The notes: generated from the letters alone by a model not told the origin. Positions 9,270 to 17,504 are shown, counted from the first letter of the stretch. The stretch is 64,000 nt of DNA from Chitinophaga sp. XS-30 (GCF_008086345.1 NZ_CP043006.1:3904032-3968031), one strand, 5' to 3'. Translations and numbers: made by a program.

Positions 9270-9743
9270 TCATTGATGATGATATTTCTCATTGTTCAGT
9301 ATGGTGTACGCCCGGTACACCTGTTCTGTGACGATGAGCCGCACGAGTTGATGCGGGAAGGTGAGGGCGGAGAGGGACAATTGCAGCTGTGCCCGTTGCA
9401 GCACGGCGGCATCGATGCCGAACGCACCGCCGATCAGTATGATCAGCTGGCGTGTGCCGGCATTGGTGCGCTGTTGCAGAAAATCGGCCAGTTGCGGTGT
9501 GGTCATCGTTTTCCCTCTTTCGTCGAGCGCCAGCAGATAGTCCTGCGGCTGCAGCATATCCAGTACGATCTTCCCTTCCTGCTTTTTCAGTTCCGGAATG
9601 GAAAGACTGGCCGCCTGCTTTACGGTGGGGATCAGCTTTATATTAAAATCGGTGTAGTGCTGTAATCGTTTCTGAAAAATTTGAATACCTTCGTTGATGT
9701 AGGCATCATTCTCCTTTCCAATGCTCCAAAGCTGTATTTTCAC
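9270..9743 (-). CDS. rlmH: 23S rRNA (pseudouridine1915-N3)-methyltransferase
   Basis: SPOUT methyltransferase (157 residues, the normal length) that uses SAM to N3-methylate pseudouridine 1915 in helix 69 of 23S rRNA. Recognised by MKIQLWSIGK at the start, LDERGKTMTTPQLADFL, the trefoil-knot SAM loop LIGGAFGID and the C-terminal EQVYRAYTILNNEKYHH tail. It is the first gene of a probable two-gene unit with the rhomboid protease. Confidence 0.95.
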   Translation of the reverse strand: MKIQLWSIGKENDAYINEGIQIFQKRLQHYTDFNIKLIPTVKQAASLSIPELKKQEGKIVLDMLQPQDYLLALDERGKTMTTPQLADFLQQRTNAGTRQLIILIGGAFGIDAAVLQRAQLQLSLSALTFPHQLVRLIVTEQVYRAYTILNNEKYHHQ

Positions 9744-9815
9744 GGGTCCCGACGGGTTTGATGATCCTTCAAATGTAAATGGAAAAATAAATTTGAGGAA
9801 AAAAAAGGGGAAAGA

Positions 9816-9846
9816 TTTGTAGAAATAAAAATTCTCCCTACATTTG
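9816..9846 (+). promoter_or_regulatory. Consensus promoter of tRNA-Arg
   Basis: TTTG at 9816-9819, a 19-bp spacer, then TACATTTG at 9839-9846: a close match to the Bacteroidota consensus. The mature tRNA starts 25 bases downstream of the -7 element. Confidence 0.75.
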
Positions 9847-9870
9847 CATCCCGTTCAACACAATACCAAC

Positions 9871-9944
9871 GGCTCTGTAGCTCAACTGAATAGAGCATCT
9901 GACTACGGATCAGAAGGTTTCAGGTTTGAATCCTGACAGAGTCA
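9871..9944 (+). tRNA. tRNA-Arg (anticodon ACG)
   Basis: Complete cloverleaf of 74 nt: acceptor GGCTCTG/CAGAGTC with one G-U pair, D-stem GCTC/GAGC, anticodon stem TCTGA/TCAGA with loop CTACGGA and anticodon ACG at 9905-9907, T-stem TCAGG/CCTGA, discriminator A and no encoded CCA. Two tertiary pairs differ from the norm: the Levitt pair is A15-U48 and the elbow pair G19-C56 is replaced by A19-U56 (D-loop AACTGAATA, T-loop TTTGAAT). A34 is expected to become inosine and read CGU/CGC/CGA. Confidence 0.95.
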
Positions 9945-9953
9945 CAAAAAAAC

Positions 9954-9983
9954 AAAAAGGTCTGGCATCCGCCGGACCTTTTT
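9954..9983 (+). terminator. Rho-independent terminator after tRNA-Arg
   Basis: AAAAAGGTCTGG (9954-9965) pairs with CCGGACCTTTTT (9972-9983) around a 6-base loop, the right arm ending in T residues. The following stretch to 10169 shows nothing I can name. Confidence 0.8.
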
Positions 9984-10169
9984 GTTTTAAAGGAATTCAT
10001 TCGCATGCGGACAGCTTCGGTGCCGCAAATTTTGTGATGGTGTGCCAGGCAGAACACTATTGCTGACAGAATTTTGGGATCAAGTTAAATCGGGATGCCA
10101 TACAAATAATTTCCAGCCTATCCCCGCAACTTTTCACCTTGATCCGTTTTTCGACGGACCGCCGGCCGT

Positions 10170-11246
10170 CTAATATCTCGTCTTCAATACAATATCCCCC
10201 AACTCCTTTATTTCCTCCTGGTCCGTGAACACAACCCTTCCGTTACGGGAAGTCACTTCCCAGGCCACATCACTGGCGATATCGTCAACAGCACTTTCTG
10301 CAGACGGGTCGCTGATGATATCGAAGGTACGTTCGCCGGTCATTTTTACCGGCTGGGAAAATTCATTGCGGACGATCAGCAGGTCTCCCCGGCCATCTTT
10401 TGCGGCACGGTATATTTCCTGCAGATCGGTCAGCACCAGGCCGCCGGATACGGCTTCTTTCATTTCGCTGATCGCAGCTGCCCTTTGTTCTTTCTGTCGG
10501 GTCCTGACGATCTCCCAGGCCTGTGATACAATATGGTGAGGGGTGGTATTGTTATAGTTAATGTTCGCATGGCCCTCATAAATACCAGGTTTGTCCGCCA
10601 CCATCATCAGGTGGCTGTAGTTATTGCCGGTACATATCACAATGCATTTCAGCTGCGTTTCGTGGTGCACTTTTACTACAGCCTTGTCTACCTTGTTGAA
10701 ATACTGGCGGACGGCATTGTCCACCTGCCTGGCATCGCTTTGTTCATCGTGATGAGTGAGGTAGTACGGACTTGAAGGGAAGGGGAAGTCGTCATTCCTG
10801 ATCTCTCCGGTAATGGCATCATTCATCGCTTCGTAGAGTGATACGCCGGACTGGGAAAGCAGCAGCACGAGATATTCCGCTACACGGTTAGCCGCTTTTA
10901 TCAGCGGCCTGACCGCAAATCCCTGCCCGATGTGAACAGCATCTTCATTTACCGGCCATGGGGACCTGATGATCTCCCTGGTGCTTTCTGAAATAAACAC
11001 ATGCAGACTGTCCAGATTGTAATTCACATCTATTTCCGATGGAATGGTTTCGAGCGCCTCCCTGATCTTTTTGATGTCCCGTTTGCCGTATTCCTTCAAC
11101 AACCTGTTATCCGCTTCCCGGCATAACTGCTGTATCCTGATGGCATCCTGCAAACTGTCGGGATGCGTTCTGTGCGTATTCAGCGAAATGGTGACGCAGG
11201 GGTCGCCCTGTATTTGTCCTAATTGCAGTAATTGTTCCCTTATCAT
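10170..11246 (-). CDS. Bacterial archaeo-eukaryotic release factor-like protein (baeRF family 3 type)
   Basis: 358-residue protein resembling the bacterial eRF1-like (baeRF) families. The central part (KVHHETQLKCIVICTGNNYSHLMMVADKPGIYEGHANINYN, key segment CIVICTGNNYSHL) matches the eRF1 domain-2-like region, and the C-terminal part (SGGLVLTDLQEIYRAAKDGRGDLLIVRNEF) matches the L7Ae-like third domain. The GGQ motif of true release factors is not visible. It follows a universal stress protein by 64 bp on the same strand, a recurrent pairing I recall for this family. A ribosome- or tRNA-directed stress role is inference. Confidence 0.7.
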   Translation of the reverse strand: MIREQLLQLGQIQGDPCVTISLNTHRTHPDSLQDAIRIQQLCREADNRLLKEYGKRDIKKIREALETIPSEIDVNYNLDSLHVFISESTREIIRSPWPVNEDAVHIGQGFAVRPLIKAANRVAEYLVLLLSQSGVSLYEAMNDAITGEIRNDDFPFPSSPYYLTHHDEQSDARQVDNAVRQYFNKVDKAVVKVHHETQLKCIVICTGNNYSHLMMVADKPGIYEGHANINYNNTTPHHIVSQAWEIVRTRQKEQRAAAISEMKEAVSGGLVLTDLQEIYRAAKDGRGDLLIVRNEFSQPVKMTGERTFDIISDPSAESAVDDIASDVAWEVTSRNGRVVFTDQEEIKELGDIVLKTRY

Positions 11247-11310
11247 GTCCGGTTCGTGATTTTGTATATTTAATTAACAAATATTGAAGCGAATGGTTGC
11301 TTTGCGGTAT

Positions 11311-12156
11311 CTATTTCGCGGGAATGGCCAAGAGAGGCACTTTGGTCTGATAGCTCATCCTTTTGGTCTTGCTGGGATGAAATATCCTGTCCCAGAAACT
11401 ACGCTGGTAGGTGATCATCACCAGCATATCAATTCCATTTTCATCGATATACCGCTGTATCCCTTCCTCAAACTCGGGGCCATAAAGGTTAACAGCAGTG
11501 ATCTGCTGCGCTTCATATGTCTCGCTCAGCATACTGCCGTAATGTTCCATGTTAAAGCGATGTTCCAGGAATGTGCCGGCTTTGTCATCGTCCTCATCTG
11601 TAAATACGGCCACGCGTACACCGGCTTTGTACTGATCCGCCAGTTCAAAAAGAAAATCGAGGACCGCCGGTTCCCTTTCAAACCTGGTGGTGGCCATCAT
11701 GATGTTTTCCGGTTTTTTCCATTCGTAGCCAAACGGGACCACCATTACGGGTATCTTGCTTTTACCGATGATCGCAGCGGTTTTGCTGCCCCATAGTTTG
11801 TCCCCGAAACTGCTGGTGCCGTATGTGCCCATTATAGTGATATCGGCATCAATATCAGCTGCTGTCTTAAGAATGGCTTCATGTACAGAACCTCTGAACA
11901 AGGTTGTTTTAACAGCAATACCTTCTGTTTCCAGGATGGCTTTTTTAACCTGTGACAGATGCTCGCCGGCTTCTTCCATGAGCGATTCGCTGAATTCCCG
12001 GTTTACGCCCATGTAATCGGTGTATAACCCGCCATCAGCATCGATGGCATGCAACAGAACGATCTCTGCCGGGAAATATTTGGCGGACTGTACGGCAAAA
12101 TTGGTGGCATTGTTTGCGCAGGTAGAAAAGTCGGTGGGTACTAAAATCGTTTTCAT
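11311..12156 (-). CDS. Universal stress protein, two tandem UspA domains
   Basis: Cytoplasmic protein of 281 residues with two UspA folds (about 1-140 and 145-281). The first opens MKTILVPTDFSTCANNATNFAVQSA and has the nucleotide-binding glycine loop MGTYGTSSFGDKLWGS before KSKIPVMVVP; the second ends FHPSKTKRMSYQTKVPLLAIP, a degenerate version of the same loop. Only the first is likely to bind ATP. It leads a two-gene unit with the baeRF-like protein. The 247-bp gap upstream is shared with divergent alkA. Confidence 0.9.
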   Translation of the reverse strand: MKTILVPTDFSTCANNATNFAVQSAKYFPAEIVLLHAIDADGGLYTDYMGVNREFSESLMEEAGEHLSQVKKAILETEGIAVKTTLFRGSVHEAILKTAADIDADITIMGTYGTSSFGDKLWGSKTAAIIGKSKIPVMVVPFGYEWKKPENIMMATTRFEREPAVLDFLFELADQYKAGVRVAVFTDEDDDKAGTFLEHRFNMEHYGSMLSETYEAQQITAVNLYGPEFEEGIQRYIDENGIDMLVMITYQRSFWDRIFHPSKTKRMSYQTKVPLLAIPAK

Positions 12157-12369
12157 CAGGTTAGATTTTTATGTGATCTTTTGCCCTGACAGCAGGGTGA
12201 TGTAAAACTGCATTTTTGTGCGCCCGGAAGCGATGACGGTGATCATGACGGCGGATGATTGGCATTCTGCCTGCCACAAAGGTACGATACAACAGGAAAA
12301 TAGCAGGATCGTCATTCGTACCGGTTCGGGAAAATATGCATTCAGCGCTCCATTTCCGCAATAACCGGG

Positions 12370-12399
12370 TTGTGCAGTACTATTCAGGCCCTACATTTG
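12370..12399 (+). promoter_or_regulatory. Promoter of alkA with almost no leader
   Basis: TTG at 12370-12372, 19-bp spacer, TACATTTG at 12392-12399. The ATG of alkA is only 4 bases after the -7 element, so the transcript should start at or very near the initiation codon. Confidence 0.6.
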
Positions 12400-12403
12400 C
12401 AGG

Positions 12404-13312
12404 ATGAATGCTGTTTTTGATATCCCCGTACAAGCGCCTTTCAGCTTTGCGGAATGCCACTGGTTCCTCAACCGGAATTTTGATGAATGCCTGCACCGTC
12501 TTGGCCCGGATCATGTTGTCAAGGCAATTAAGATAGACGGCACTCCTGTGCTGATGGAGGTTTCCGGGGGTGTGGATTGTTTGCGGGTGAAAGTCCTGCA
12601 GCCGGCGTGCACACCGGAAATAAAGGAAGCTATTACCAGTTACCTCTGCGTGTGGTTTGACCTGGACAGGGATATCCGGCCTTTTTACGGGCAGTTGAAA
12701 AAATATCCGGCGCTGGCTTATATGACAGCAGATTTCAGAGGATTGCGGCTCGTGGGCATACCCGATCTGTTTGAAGCCATCGCCTGGAGCATTATCGGGC
12801 AGCAGATCAACCTTAAATTCGCCTACCGGCTTAAACGGCGGATCGTGGAGGCTTACGGGGAGACCGTTGAGCACGATGGCGTCCCGCATTACATCTTTCC
12901 TGAAGCGTCCCGCCTCGCGGCTGTACAGCCCGATGATCTCCGGGCGATGCAGTTTTCCGCCAGCAAAGCGCAGTATCTGGTTACCGCGGCCAGGGCTTTT
13001 GCCGATGGGCTGGTGAGTAAGGAAATACTATTGCTGCTGCCGGACCATGCCTCCCGGCAGAAAGCGCTCACGGCCATCAAGGGCATTGGTATATGGACGG
13101 CCAACTATGCGTTGATGAAAAGCCTCGGTGAACAAAGCAGCATCCCTTTCGGAGATGCCGGCCTGCTGAACGCGCTCCTGCGGCATAACGTGATCGATGA
13201 TAAAACGGATCAGGCAAAAATGGCGGCATTCTTTCAGCAGTTCCCGGGATGGGAAAGCTACGTGGTATTCTACTGCTGGCGGAGCCTGTCGCGCTCCGAT
13301 TTCCAGCGTTGA
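12404..13312 (+). CDS. alkA: DNA-3-methyladenine glycosylase II (HhH-GPD)
   Basis: Base-excision glycosylase of 302 residues removing alkylated purines. The N-terminal domain (about 1-110) is AlkA-type, and the HhH-GPD domain follows: IIGQQINLKFAYRLKRRIVEAYG, the hairpin IKGIGIWTANYALM near residues 225-240 and the catalytic Asp in FGDAGLL (about residue 250). It is convergent with an Ada-family operon and overlaps its last gene by 43 bp, placing three alkylation-repair activities together. The ATG at 12404 is kept although it follows the promoter so closely because the conserved N-terminus begins within the first 12 residues. Confidence 0.9.
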   Translation: MNAVFDIPVQAPFSFAECHWFLNRNFDECLHRLGPDHVVKAIKIDGTPVLMEVSGGVDCLRVKVLQPACTPEIKEAITSYLCVWFDLDRDIRPFYGQLKKYPALAYMTADFRGLRLVGIPDLFEAIAWSIIGQQINLKFAYRLKRRIVEAYGETVEHDGVPHYIFPEASRLAAVQPDDLRAMQFSASKAQYLVTAARAFADGLVSKEILLLLPDHASRQKALTAIKGIGIWTANYALMKSLGEQSSIPFGDAGLLNALLRHNVIDDKTDQAKMAAFFQQFPGWESYVVFYCWRSLSRSDFQR

Positions 13313-13530
13313 TACTGTTCCGGCAGGCAACGGCCGCAGGGGCGGTACCCGGCGTGTATGGCCGCTGCCTCGCTTTCAAAGAACACCCTGTTCTCCTTTT
13401 TCATTTTTTTACCGGAGGCACAACGGAGCGTACCATAGATCTTTCCGGGCCGGTGGCCGCCGAAGCGTACTTTTCCGGTGCGGATAAGGTGATGAAGATG
13501 ATGGGAGGATAGATCATGATGACGGATCAT
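13270..13530 (-). CDS. Free-standing Ada zinc-module protein lacking the Cys38 equivalent
   Basis: Small 86-residue protein matching the N-terminal zinc module of E. coli Ada, which repairs methylphosphotriesters in DNA. Aligned by eye, ...IYGTLRC... here corresponds to GIFCRPSC in Ada, and AAIHAGYRPCGRC to LAAGFRPCKRC. The equivalents of Cys42, Cys69 and Cys72 are present, but the acceptor Cys38 is a glycine. The start at 13530 overlaps the ada stop as ATGA, so it should be translationally coupled; a longer in-frame start at 13590 lies inside ada. It may bind damaged DNA without accepting methyl groups. Its 3' end overlaps alkA. Confidence 0.75.
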   Translation of the reverse strand: MIRHHDLSSHHLHHLIRTGKVRFGGHRPGKIYGTLRCASGKKMKKENRVFFESEAAAIHAGYRPCGRCLPEQYQRWKSERDRLRQQ

Positions 13531-14372
13531 GGCCTTTGTATTCTGCTGGCTTCCCAGCCAATGATCGCCGCTTTGCGGGTTTCTCCCCAATGGTACCCGC
13601 CCAGTTCGCCGGATGCCCTGATCACGCGATGGCAGGGGATCAGAAATGCCACCGGGTTGTGGCCCACTGCGGTGCCTACGGCGCGGGAGGCGGCGGGACT
13701 GTTGATCTCTCCGGCGATGCCTGCGTACGTGGAAAGACTGCCGGGAGGAATGGCCAGCAGGGTTTCCCAGACCTTCAGCTGAAAGGGAGTGCCTTTCAGA
13801 TGGAGTTTGATCTCGTGCAGGCGGTCCCAGTCCTGCGTAAAAATGAACAGCGCGTTTTGCTGTATCGTATCCAGCAACTGGGTGTATTGCGCATGGGGAA
13901 AACTGGCCTGCAGTTCCCGGAATGCCGCTTCCGGCCCATCATCGGCAAAGGCCATATGGCAGATGCCCTTATATGTGGAGGCAACGATCACGGTGCCGAA
14001 CGGGCTTTCCGCAAAGCTGTAATTGATGTGCAGCTGCTCGCCGCCGTTCTTGTATTCTCCGGGTGTCATCCCTTCCATCCTGATAAAAAGGTCGTGCAGG
14101 CGGCCGGTGCCGGACAGGCCGGTTTCGTGGGCGGTATCAAACAGCGTGGCGGAGGATTTCAGCATTCCCTTTGCATGTTCGAGGCTCAGATATTGCAGGA
14201 ACTGCTTTGGCGTAACGCCTGCCCATTCCCTGAACATCCGCTGAAAATGAAAGACGCTCAGGTGCACATGTTCGGCCGCTTCCTCCAGGCTTGGCTGAAG
14301 TTTGAAATGCGCCCGGTAATAGGCAATTGCGTCTGCTATGCGTTTATAGTTGATGGCTTGTTGTGTTTCCAT
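13527..14372 (-). CDS. Ada-like AraC regulator fused to O6-methylguanine-DNA methyltransferase
   Basis: 281 residues. Residues about 1-110 form an AraC-type DNA-binding domain (SLEEAAEHVHLSVFHFQRMFREWAGVTPKQFLQYL; key segment HFQRMFREW), and about 115-281 a methyltransferase domain with the acceptor cysteine in IPCHRV (Cys247), the RAVGTAVGHNP segment and GGYHWG. It repairs O6-methylguanine and probably activates alkylation-response genes. Unlike E. coli Ada it has no N-terminal zinc module; that module is a separate downstream gene with an ATGA overlap. It lies 54 bp after the 2OG-Fe(II) oxygenase gene. Confidence 0.92.
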   Translation of the reverse strand: METQQAINYKRIADAIAYYRAHFKLQPSLEEAAEHVHLSVFHFQRMFREWAGVTPKQFLQYLSLEHAKGMLKSSATLFDTAHETGLSGTGRLHDLFIRMEGMTPGEYKNGGEQLHINYSFAESPFGTVIVASTYKGICHMAFADDGPEAAFRELQASFPHAQYTQLLDTIQQNALFIFTQDWDRLHEIKLHLKGTPFQLKVWETLLAIPPGSLSTYAGIAGEINSPAASRAVGTAVGHNPVAFLIPCHRVIRASGELGGYHWGETRKAAIIGWEASRIQRP

Positions 14373-14426
14373 GATGGTTAAAGTTAAGAAGGTTCTGTTT
14401 GCCGGAAAACCCGGTTCTTGCTGTCA

Positions 14427-15149
14427 TTATCCGGCGTCGTGGAAGATCACGCCCAGGGTATAGCGATTGCCGCTATGCAAGGGGCTTACACCGTGTTTCA
14501 TGTTCACCCTGTAGTATCCTCTGCTGCCTTTTACCGGCCGGAAACTGGTGGTGAACAGCAGCATGCTCCCGCGCGGGGGCTGCAGCACATTGGCTTTGGA
14601 TTGTGCCCGCGGGATGTTCTCCGTCAGCACGAACTCCCCGCCGGTATAATCTTCTCCCGGCTGGTTCAGGAACAGCACCAGCTGCAGCGGAAAGAAAATA
14701 TCGCCGTACAGGTCCTGATGCAGGGTATTGAAACCACCCTCGCCATATTGCAGGATCAGTACCGTTGGTTTCGTTTGCCCGTTGGCGTGGCACAGGGCCT
14801 TCAGCTCCGCGTGCGTGGCCGGGAAGTGTTTGCCGGTATTTAATACTTCCATCCATTTGTTGGCAACGGGAGCGAGGTGCGGGTACACGGTTTCGCGGAT
14901 GGCGGTAATCATATCCGGCAGCGGGTACTGAAAGTATTTGTATTCCCCCAGGCCGAAACGGTACCGTTCCATCACAATGGTTTTCCGGTAGGTATCGTCT
15001 GCCTGGTAGGCTGCGATCAGCGATGCACATTCATCGGGACTGAGTACATCTGTTACGGTCGCATAACCTCTGGCATGCAGATCTTCCGATACGGCTGACC
15101 AGTTTTTGCTATTCAGCCGGTCTGTAATGCCTGTTAGTAGTGTTGTCAT
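14427..15149 (-). CDS. 2OG-Fe(II) oxygenase in the ada operon
   Basis: Fe(II)/2-oxoglutarate dioxygenase of 240 residues. The facial triad is visible as LHQDLYGD (His144, Asp146) and KHGVSPL (His219), with Arg229 (GNRYTLG) placed to bind 2-oxoglutarate; FPLQLVLFLNQPGEDYTGGEF is the usual double-stranded helix core. It resembles prolyl-hydroxylase-like enzymes more than AlkB, but its place at the head of the ada transcript suggests a role in alkylation damage. The TAGTTTTG element at 15170-15177 on the minus strand is a likely -7 box. Substrate not known. Confidence 0.85.
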   Translation of the reverse strand: MTTLLTGITDRLNSKNWSAVSEDLHARGYATVTDVLSPDECASLIAAYQADDTYRKTIVMERYRFGLGEYKYFQYPLPDMITAIRETVYPHLAPVANKWMEVLNTGKHFPATHAELKALCHANGQTKPTVLILQYGEGGFNTLHQDLYGDIFFPLQLVLFLNQPGEDYTGGEFVLTENIPRAQSKANVLQPPRGSMLLFTTSFRPVKGSRGYYRVNMKHGVSPLHSGNRYTLGVIFHDAG

Positions 15150-15217
15150 GATCAGATCATTTTACAACACAAAACTAACAGGCTGTGTGACGTTAGAAAA
15201 CCCGGTTCTTGCGCTTT

Positions 15218-16978
15218 TCAGCACATGGCCCTGATCTGTGCTTCCGCTTCATCCAGCATATCCGGGAAACGCTTGTCCGGGATGATGCCTTCCTGGTGCA
15301 AACCGCGGTAGTAGGATATGCCTTCCAGCAGATTTGTGCAGAAGGCGGTATGGGATTTTTGTGTTTGAGCAGTGGGAACGGCTGCCTGTCGCTGTTCATT
15401 CAGGTATTGAATATATAACCGCAGCTCTGCAATGAACATATGCGGCCGCTGCGTATCTGTAATGACGCTGGCCCTGCCGTATATGTGGTCGGTCATCTGT
15501 TGCAGGGATACGGCTTTGTTGAAATACGCAATGTTGGGCCCCGGGCAAATGGTGACTGCCCGCTGGTTTTTCACCATTGTTGTGTTGTACGCTATTGCGG
15601 CGGAATTGCTGAGCCCGGTGCAGAGGCATTCCTTATCCAGGACAGTATTCATCTGCTTCCGGTATTCCGGTTCCGGCAGGTTGCTGCTTTTGAGTTGCGC
15701 GATCTTCAGGCGCTGATATTGTATGGATGCGGTGCAGATGGGTTGCGCTGTGAATTCGGTGTTGAACGACAGGTGTTTTTCCGTGCAGGGGCTGCCGGGT
15801 TTCCCGCTCCGGATGCGCTGCAGGCGCTCCGCTTCTCCGCTAAGCCCTTTCAGGTAATGGAACCTTACGCCCATAGGAGATTGGTGGCTGAGCACAACAT
15901 CATCCTTTTGCGCGGCGCAGAGATGTTGCAGTGTTTCCGCATCCACAGTGGTGGCTTCCGGTACCAGCAGGAACGGTGTGCCCCAGCCGGTGCTGTCCAG
16001 CTCATAATAGGTATGCAGTAAGCGATCTTCCGCCGCCGTGCCGATCCCGCCTTGAGCGGAAATTTTCAATGGGGGAGGCGTTGCGGGAACGGTAGCGCCC
16101 CTTTTGGCGAGAGCGCCGCTGTAAAGTTCAAACAGGGTGTTGATCAGTTCCTGTTTCATGATCCTGAATTCCTCCAGTATCGGCCCCATCAGGTAACCAT
16201 CAGTGGCAAATGCATGCCCGCCGCAATTCAATCCGGATTCTACACGGAATTCACTCACCCAGATGCCTTTCTTCGCCAGGTATTTGCCTTGTATGAGCGC
16301 GGAGCGGTAATCGCTTACTTTGATAACGATCTTTTTGTTGAACTGTCCCTGTTCATCTGCATCGAACTGCCGGCATTTTTCCAGGTAGTTGTAGAGGCGC
16401 GGGTTCATTCCGGCAGAGAAAATGATGGACGAACCGGTGAGATCGCTGTTGGCATATCCCCGCAAAGCCGCTACGGCATCCGAGCCATCTTCCAGTACGG
16501 CGCCATCCTTTCCGTAATGCTGCCTGTCCGTCTTGGTCATAATATTCACGTCAATGCTACCGGCTTGTATGCTTTCGCGCAATTTCTTTTCGATGGAAGC
16601 CCGGTTGGTGTTATCCTCCGATCCCACCAGCTGCAGATACAGTTGTTTTGCCAGGTTGTCCTCCGGCAGCATCTCGAAATATTTTACGATCTCCGAACCT
16701 GCTTCAAATGCCGCATGCCGCAGCTTTTCCATTTGCTCCTGTACGATCCTGTTCACCAGGTTCAGGTAATCTGTGATCCTTTTTGCGCGGTAATCGTCCT
16801 CTTTGGACGAAATGGGTAAATAAGGTTCATTGCGCTGGCGGTAATAATGACTTCGCATCATCTCTATCAACCGGTCCTCGATAATTGAAATAACAGATGA
16901 AATGCCGAAACGCGCCACCTTGATGGGGCTGTCGATCGTGTAAGCCAGTCCCATGACCGGGATATGAAATGTGTGCAT
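15218..16978 (-). CDS. Nitronate monooxygenase-like protein with Cys-rich C-terminal extension
   Basis: I do not know a named family for this 586-residue protein. Three motifs follow the order of nitronate monooxygenases: NCGGHAF (residues 251-257, compare EAGGH), SAQGGIGTAAED (307-318, compare the flavin-phosphate AGGI loop) and GTPFLLVPEAT (333-343, compare GTRFL-TPES). The N-terminus (PVMGLAYTIDSPIKVARFG) resembles the first strand of such a TIM barrel. The last ~200 residues are an extension with Cys415, Cys451, Cys453 and Cys478 that could bind metal. The gene starts 12 bp after a hemerythrin gene, so they form one unit next to the nos cluster. Oxidation of a nitro compound or flavin chemistry in nitrosative stress is inference. 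Confidence 0.55.
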   Translation of the reverse strand: MHTFHIPVMGLAYTIDSPIKVARFGISSVISIIEDRLIEMMRSHYYRQRNEPYLPISSKEDDYRAKRITDYLNLVNRIVQEQMEKLRHAAFEAGSEIVKYFEMLPEDNLAKQLYLQLVGSEDNTNRASIEKKLRESIQAGSIDVNIMTKTDRQHYGKDGAVLEDGSDAVAALRGYANSDLTGSSIIFSAGMNPRLYNYLEKCRQFDADEQGQFNKKIVIKVSDYRSALIQGKYLAKKGIWVSEFRVESGLNCGGHAFATDGYLMGPILEEFRIMKQELINTLFELYSGALAKRGATVPATPPPLKISAQGGIGTAAEDRLLHTYYELDSTGWGTPFLLVPEATTVDAETLQHLCAAQKDDVVLSHQSPMGVRFHYLKGLSGEAERLQRIRSGKPGSPCTEKHLSFNTEFTAQPICTASIQYQRLKIAQLKSSNLPEPEYRKQMNTVLDKECLCTGLSNSAAIAYNTTMVKNQRAVTICPGPNIAYFNKAVSLQQMTDHIYGRASVITDTQRPHMFIAELRLYIQYLNEQRQAAVPTAQTQKSHTAFCTNLLEGISYYRGLHQEGIIPDKRFPDMLDEAEAQIRAMC

Positions 16979-16990
16979 CGTATAAAACGT

Positions 16991-17476
16991 TTATTTCTTT
17001 TTCCAGAAAACATCCTCCCACTGCCCATCCAGTTCCGGCCCGCGGTTCCGCGCCCTGGCGGCTGCCAGTTCCAGGTCTGAAGCGGACAGGGTTTGCTGGA
17101 GGTGATGGAACAAGGTCCTTTCCTCGAACCGGATATGCTCCCGCAGCGTATCCGCGAACGCCTTGAGCATAGCAGTATCATCCGGGTGTTTCCGGATGCC
17201 CGCAGCCAGCTCCCGGAGCGTATGATGATCGGCTTCGGCTGATTTCCGCAGCGCATCGTCCGCCGGAAGTTTGCCAAAAAGCAGTTCTTCCTCTTCCCGG
17301 AAATGCGGCTCCAGGTCCCGTTCAAAAAAGAAAAGCACATACCTGCTGATACGCCCGGGGGCAACGTTGTACCGCAGGCCTTCACCGATCTTCCAGACCA
17401 GTAAAAGACCGAAGTGATGGTCTCCGGAAATGGCCTGTAGAGAAGGATGCCGTTTGATGGGTGTATGTTGTTCCAT
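16991..17476 (-). CDS. Hemerythrin-domain protein
   Basis: 161-residue hemerythrin-like four-helix protein with the spaced ligands of a di-iron site: HH near residue 20, HFREEEELLF near 58-67, HHTLREL near 83-89 and HIRFEERTLF near 112-121. The same chemistry binds O2 or NO. It heads an operon with the NMO-like protein and is divergent from queD. The 87-bp shared gap carries a motif that recurs upstream of the RIC gene at 25.7 kb, suggesting common control by a nitrogen-oxide or oxygen signal. Confidence 0.88.
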   Translation of the reverse strand: MEQHTPIKRHPSLQAISGDHHFGLLLVWKIGEGLRYNVAPGRISRYVLFFFERDLEPHFREEEELLFGKLPADDALRKSAEADHHTLRELAAGIRKHPDDTAMLKAFADTLREHIRFEERTLFHHLQQTLSASDLELAAARARNRGPELDGQWEDVFWKKK

Positions 17477-17504
17477 GACAAGTGAGTGTTAAAGATGTAA
17501 AATT

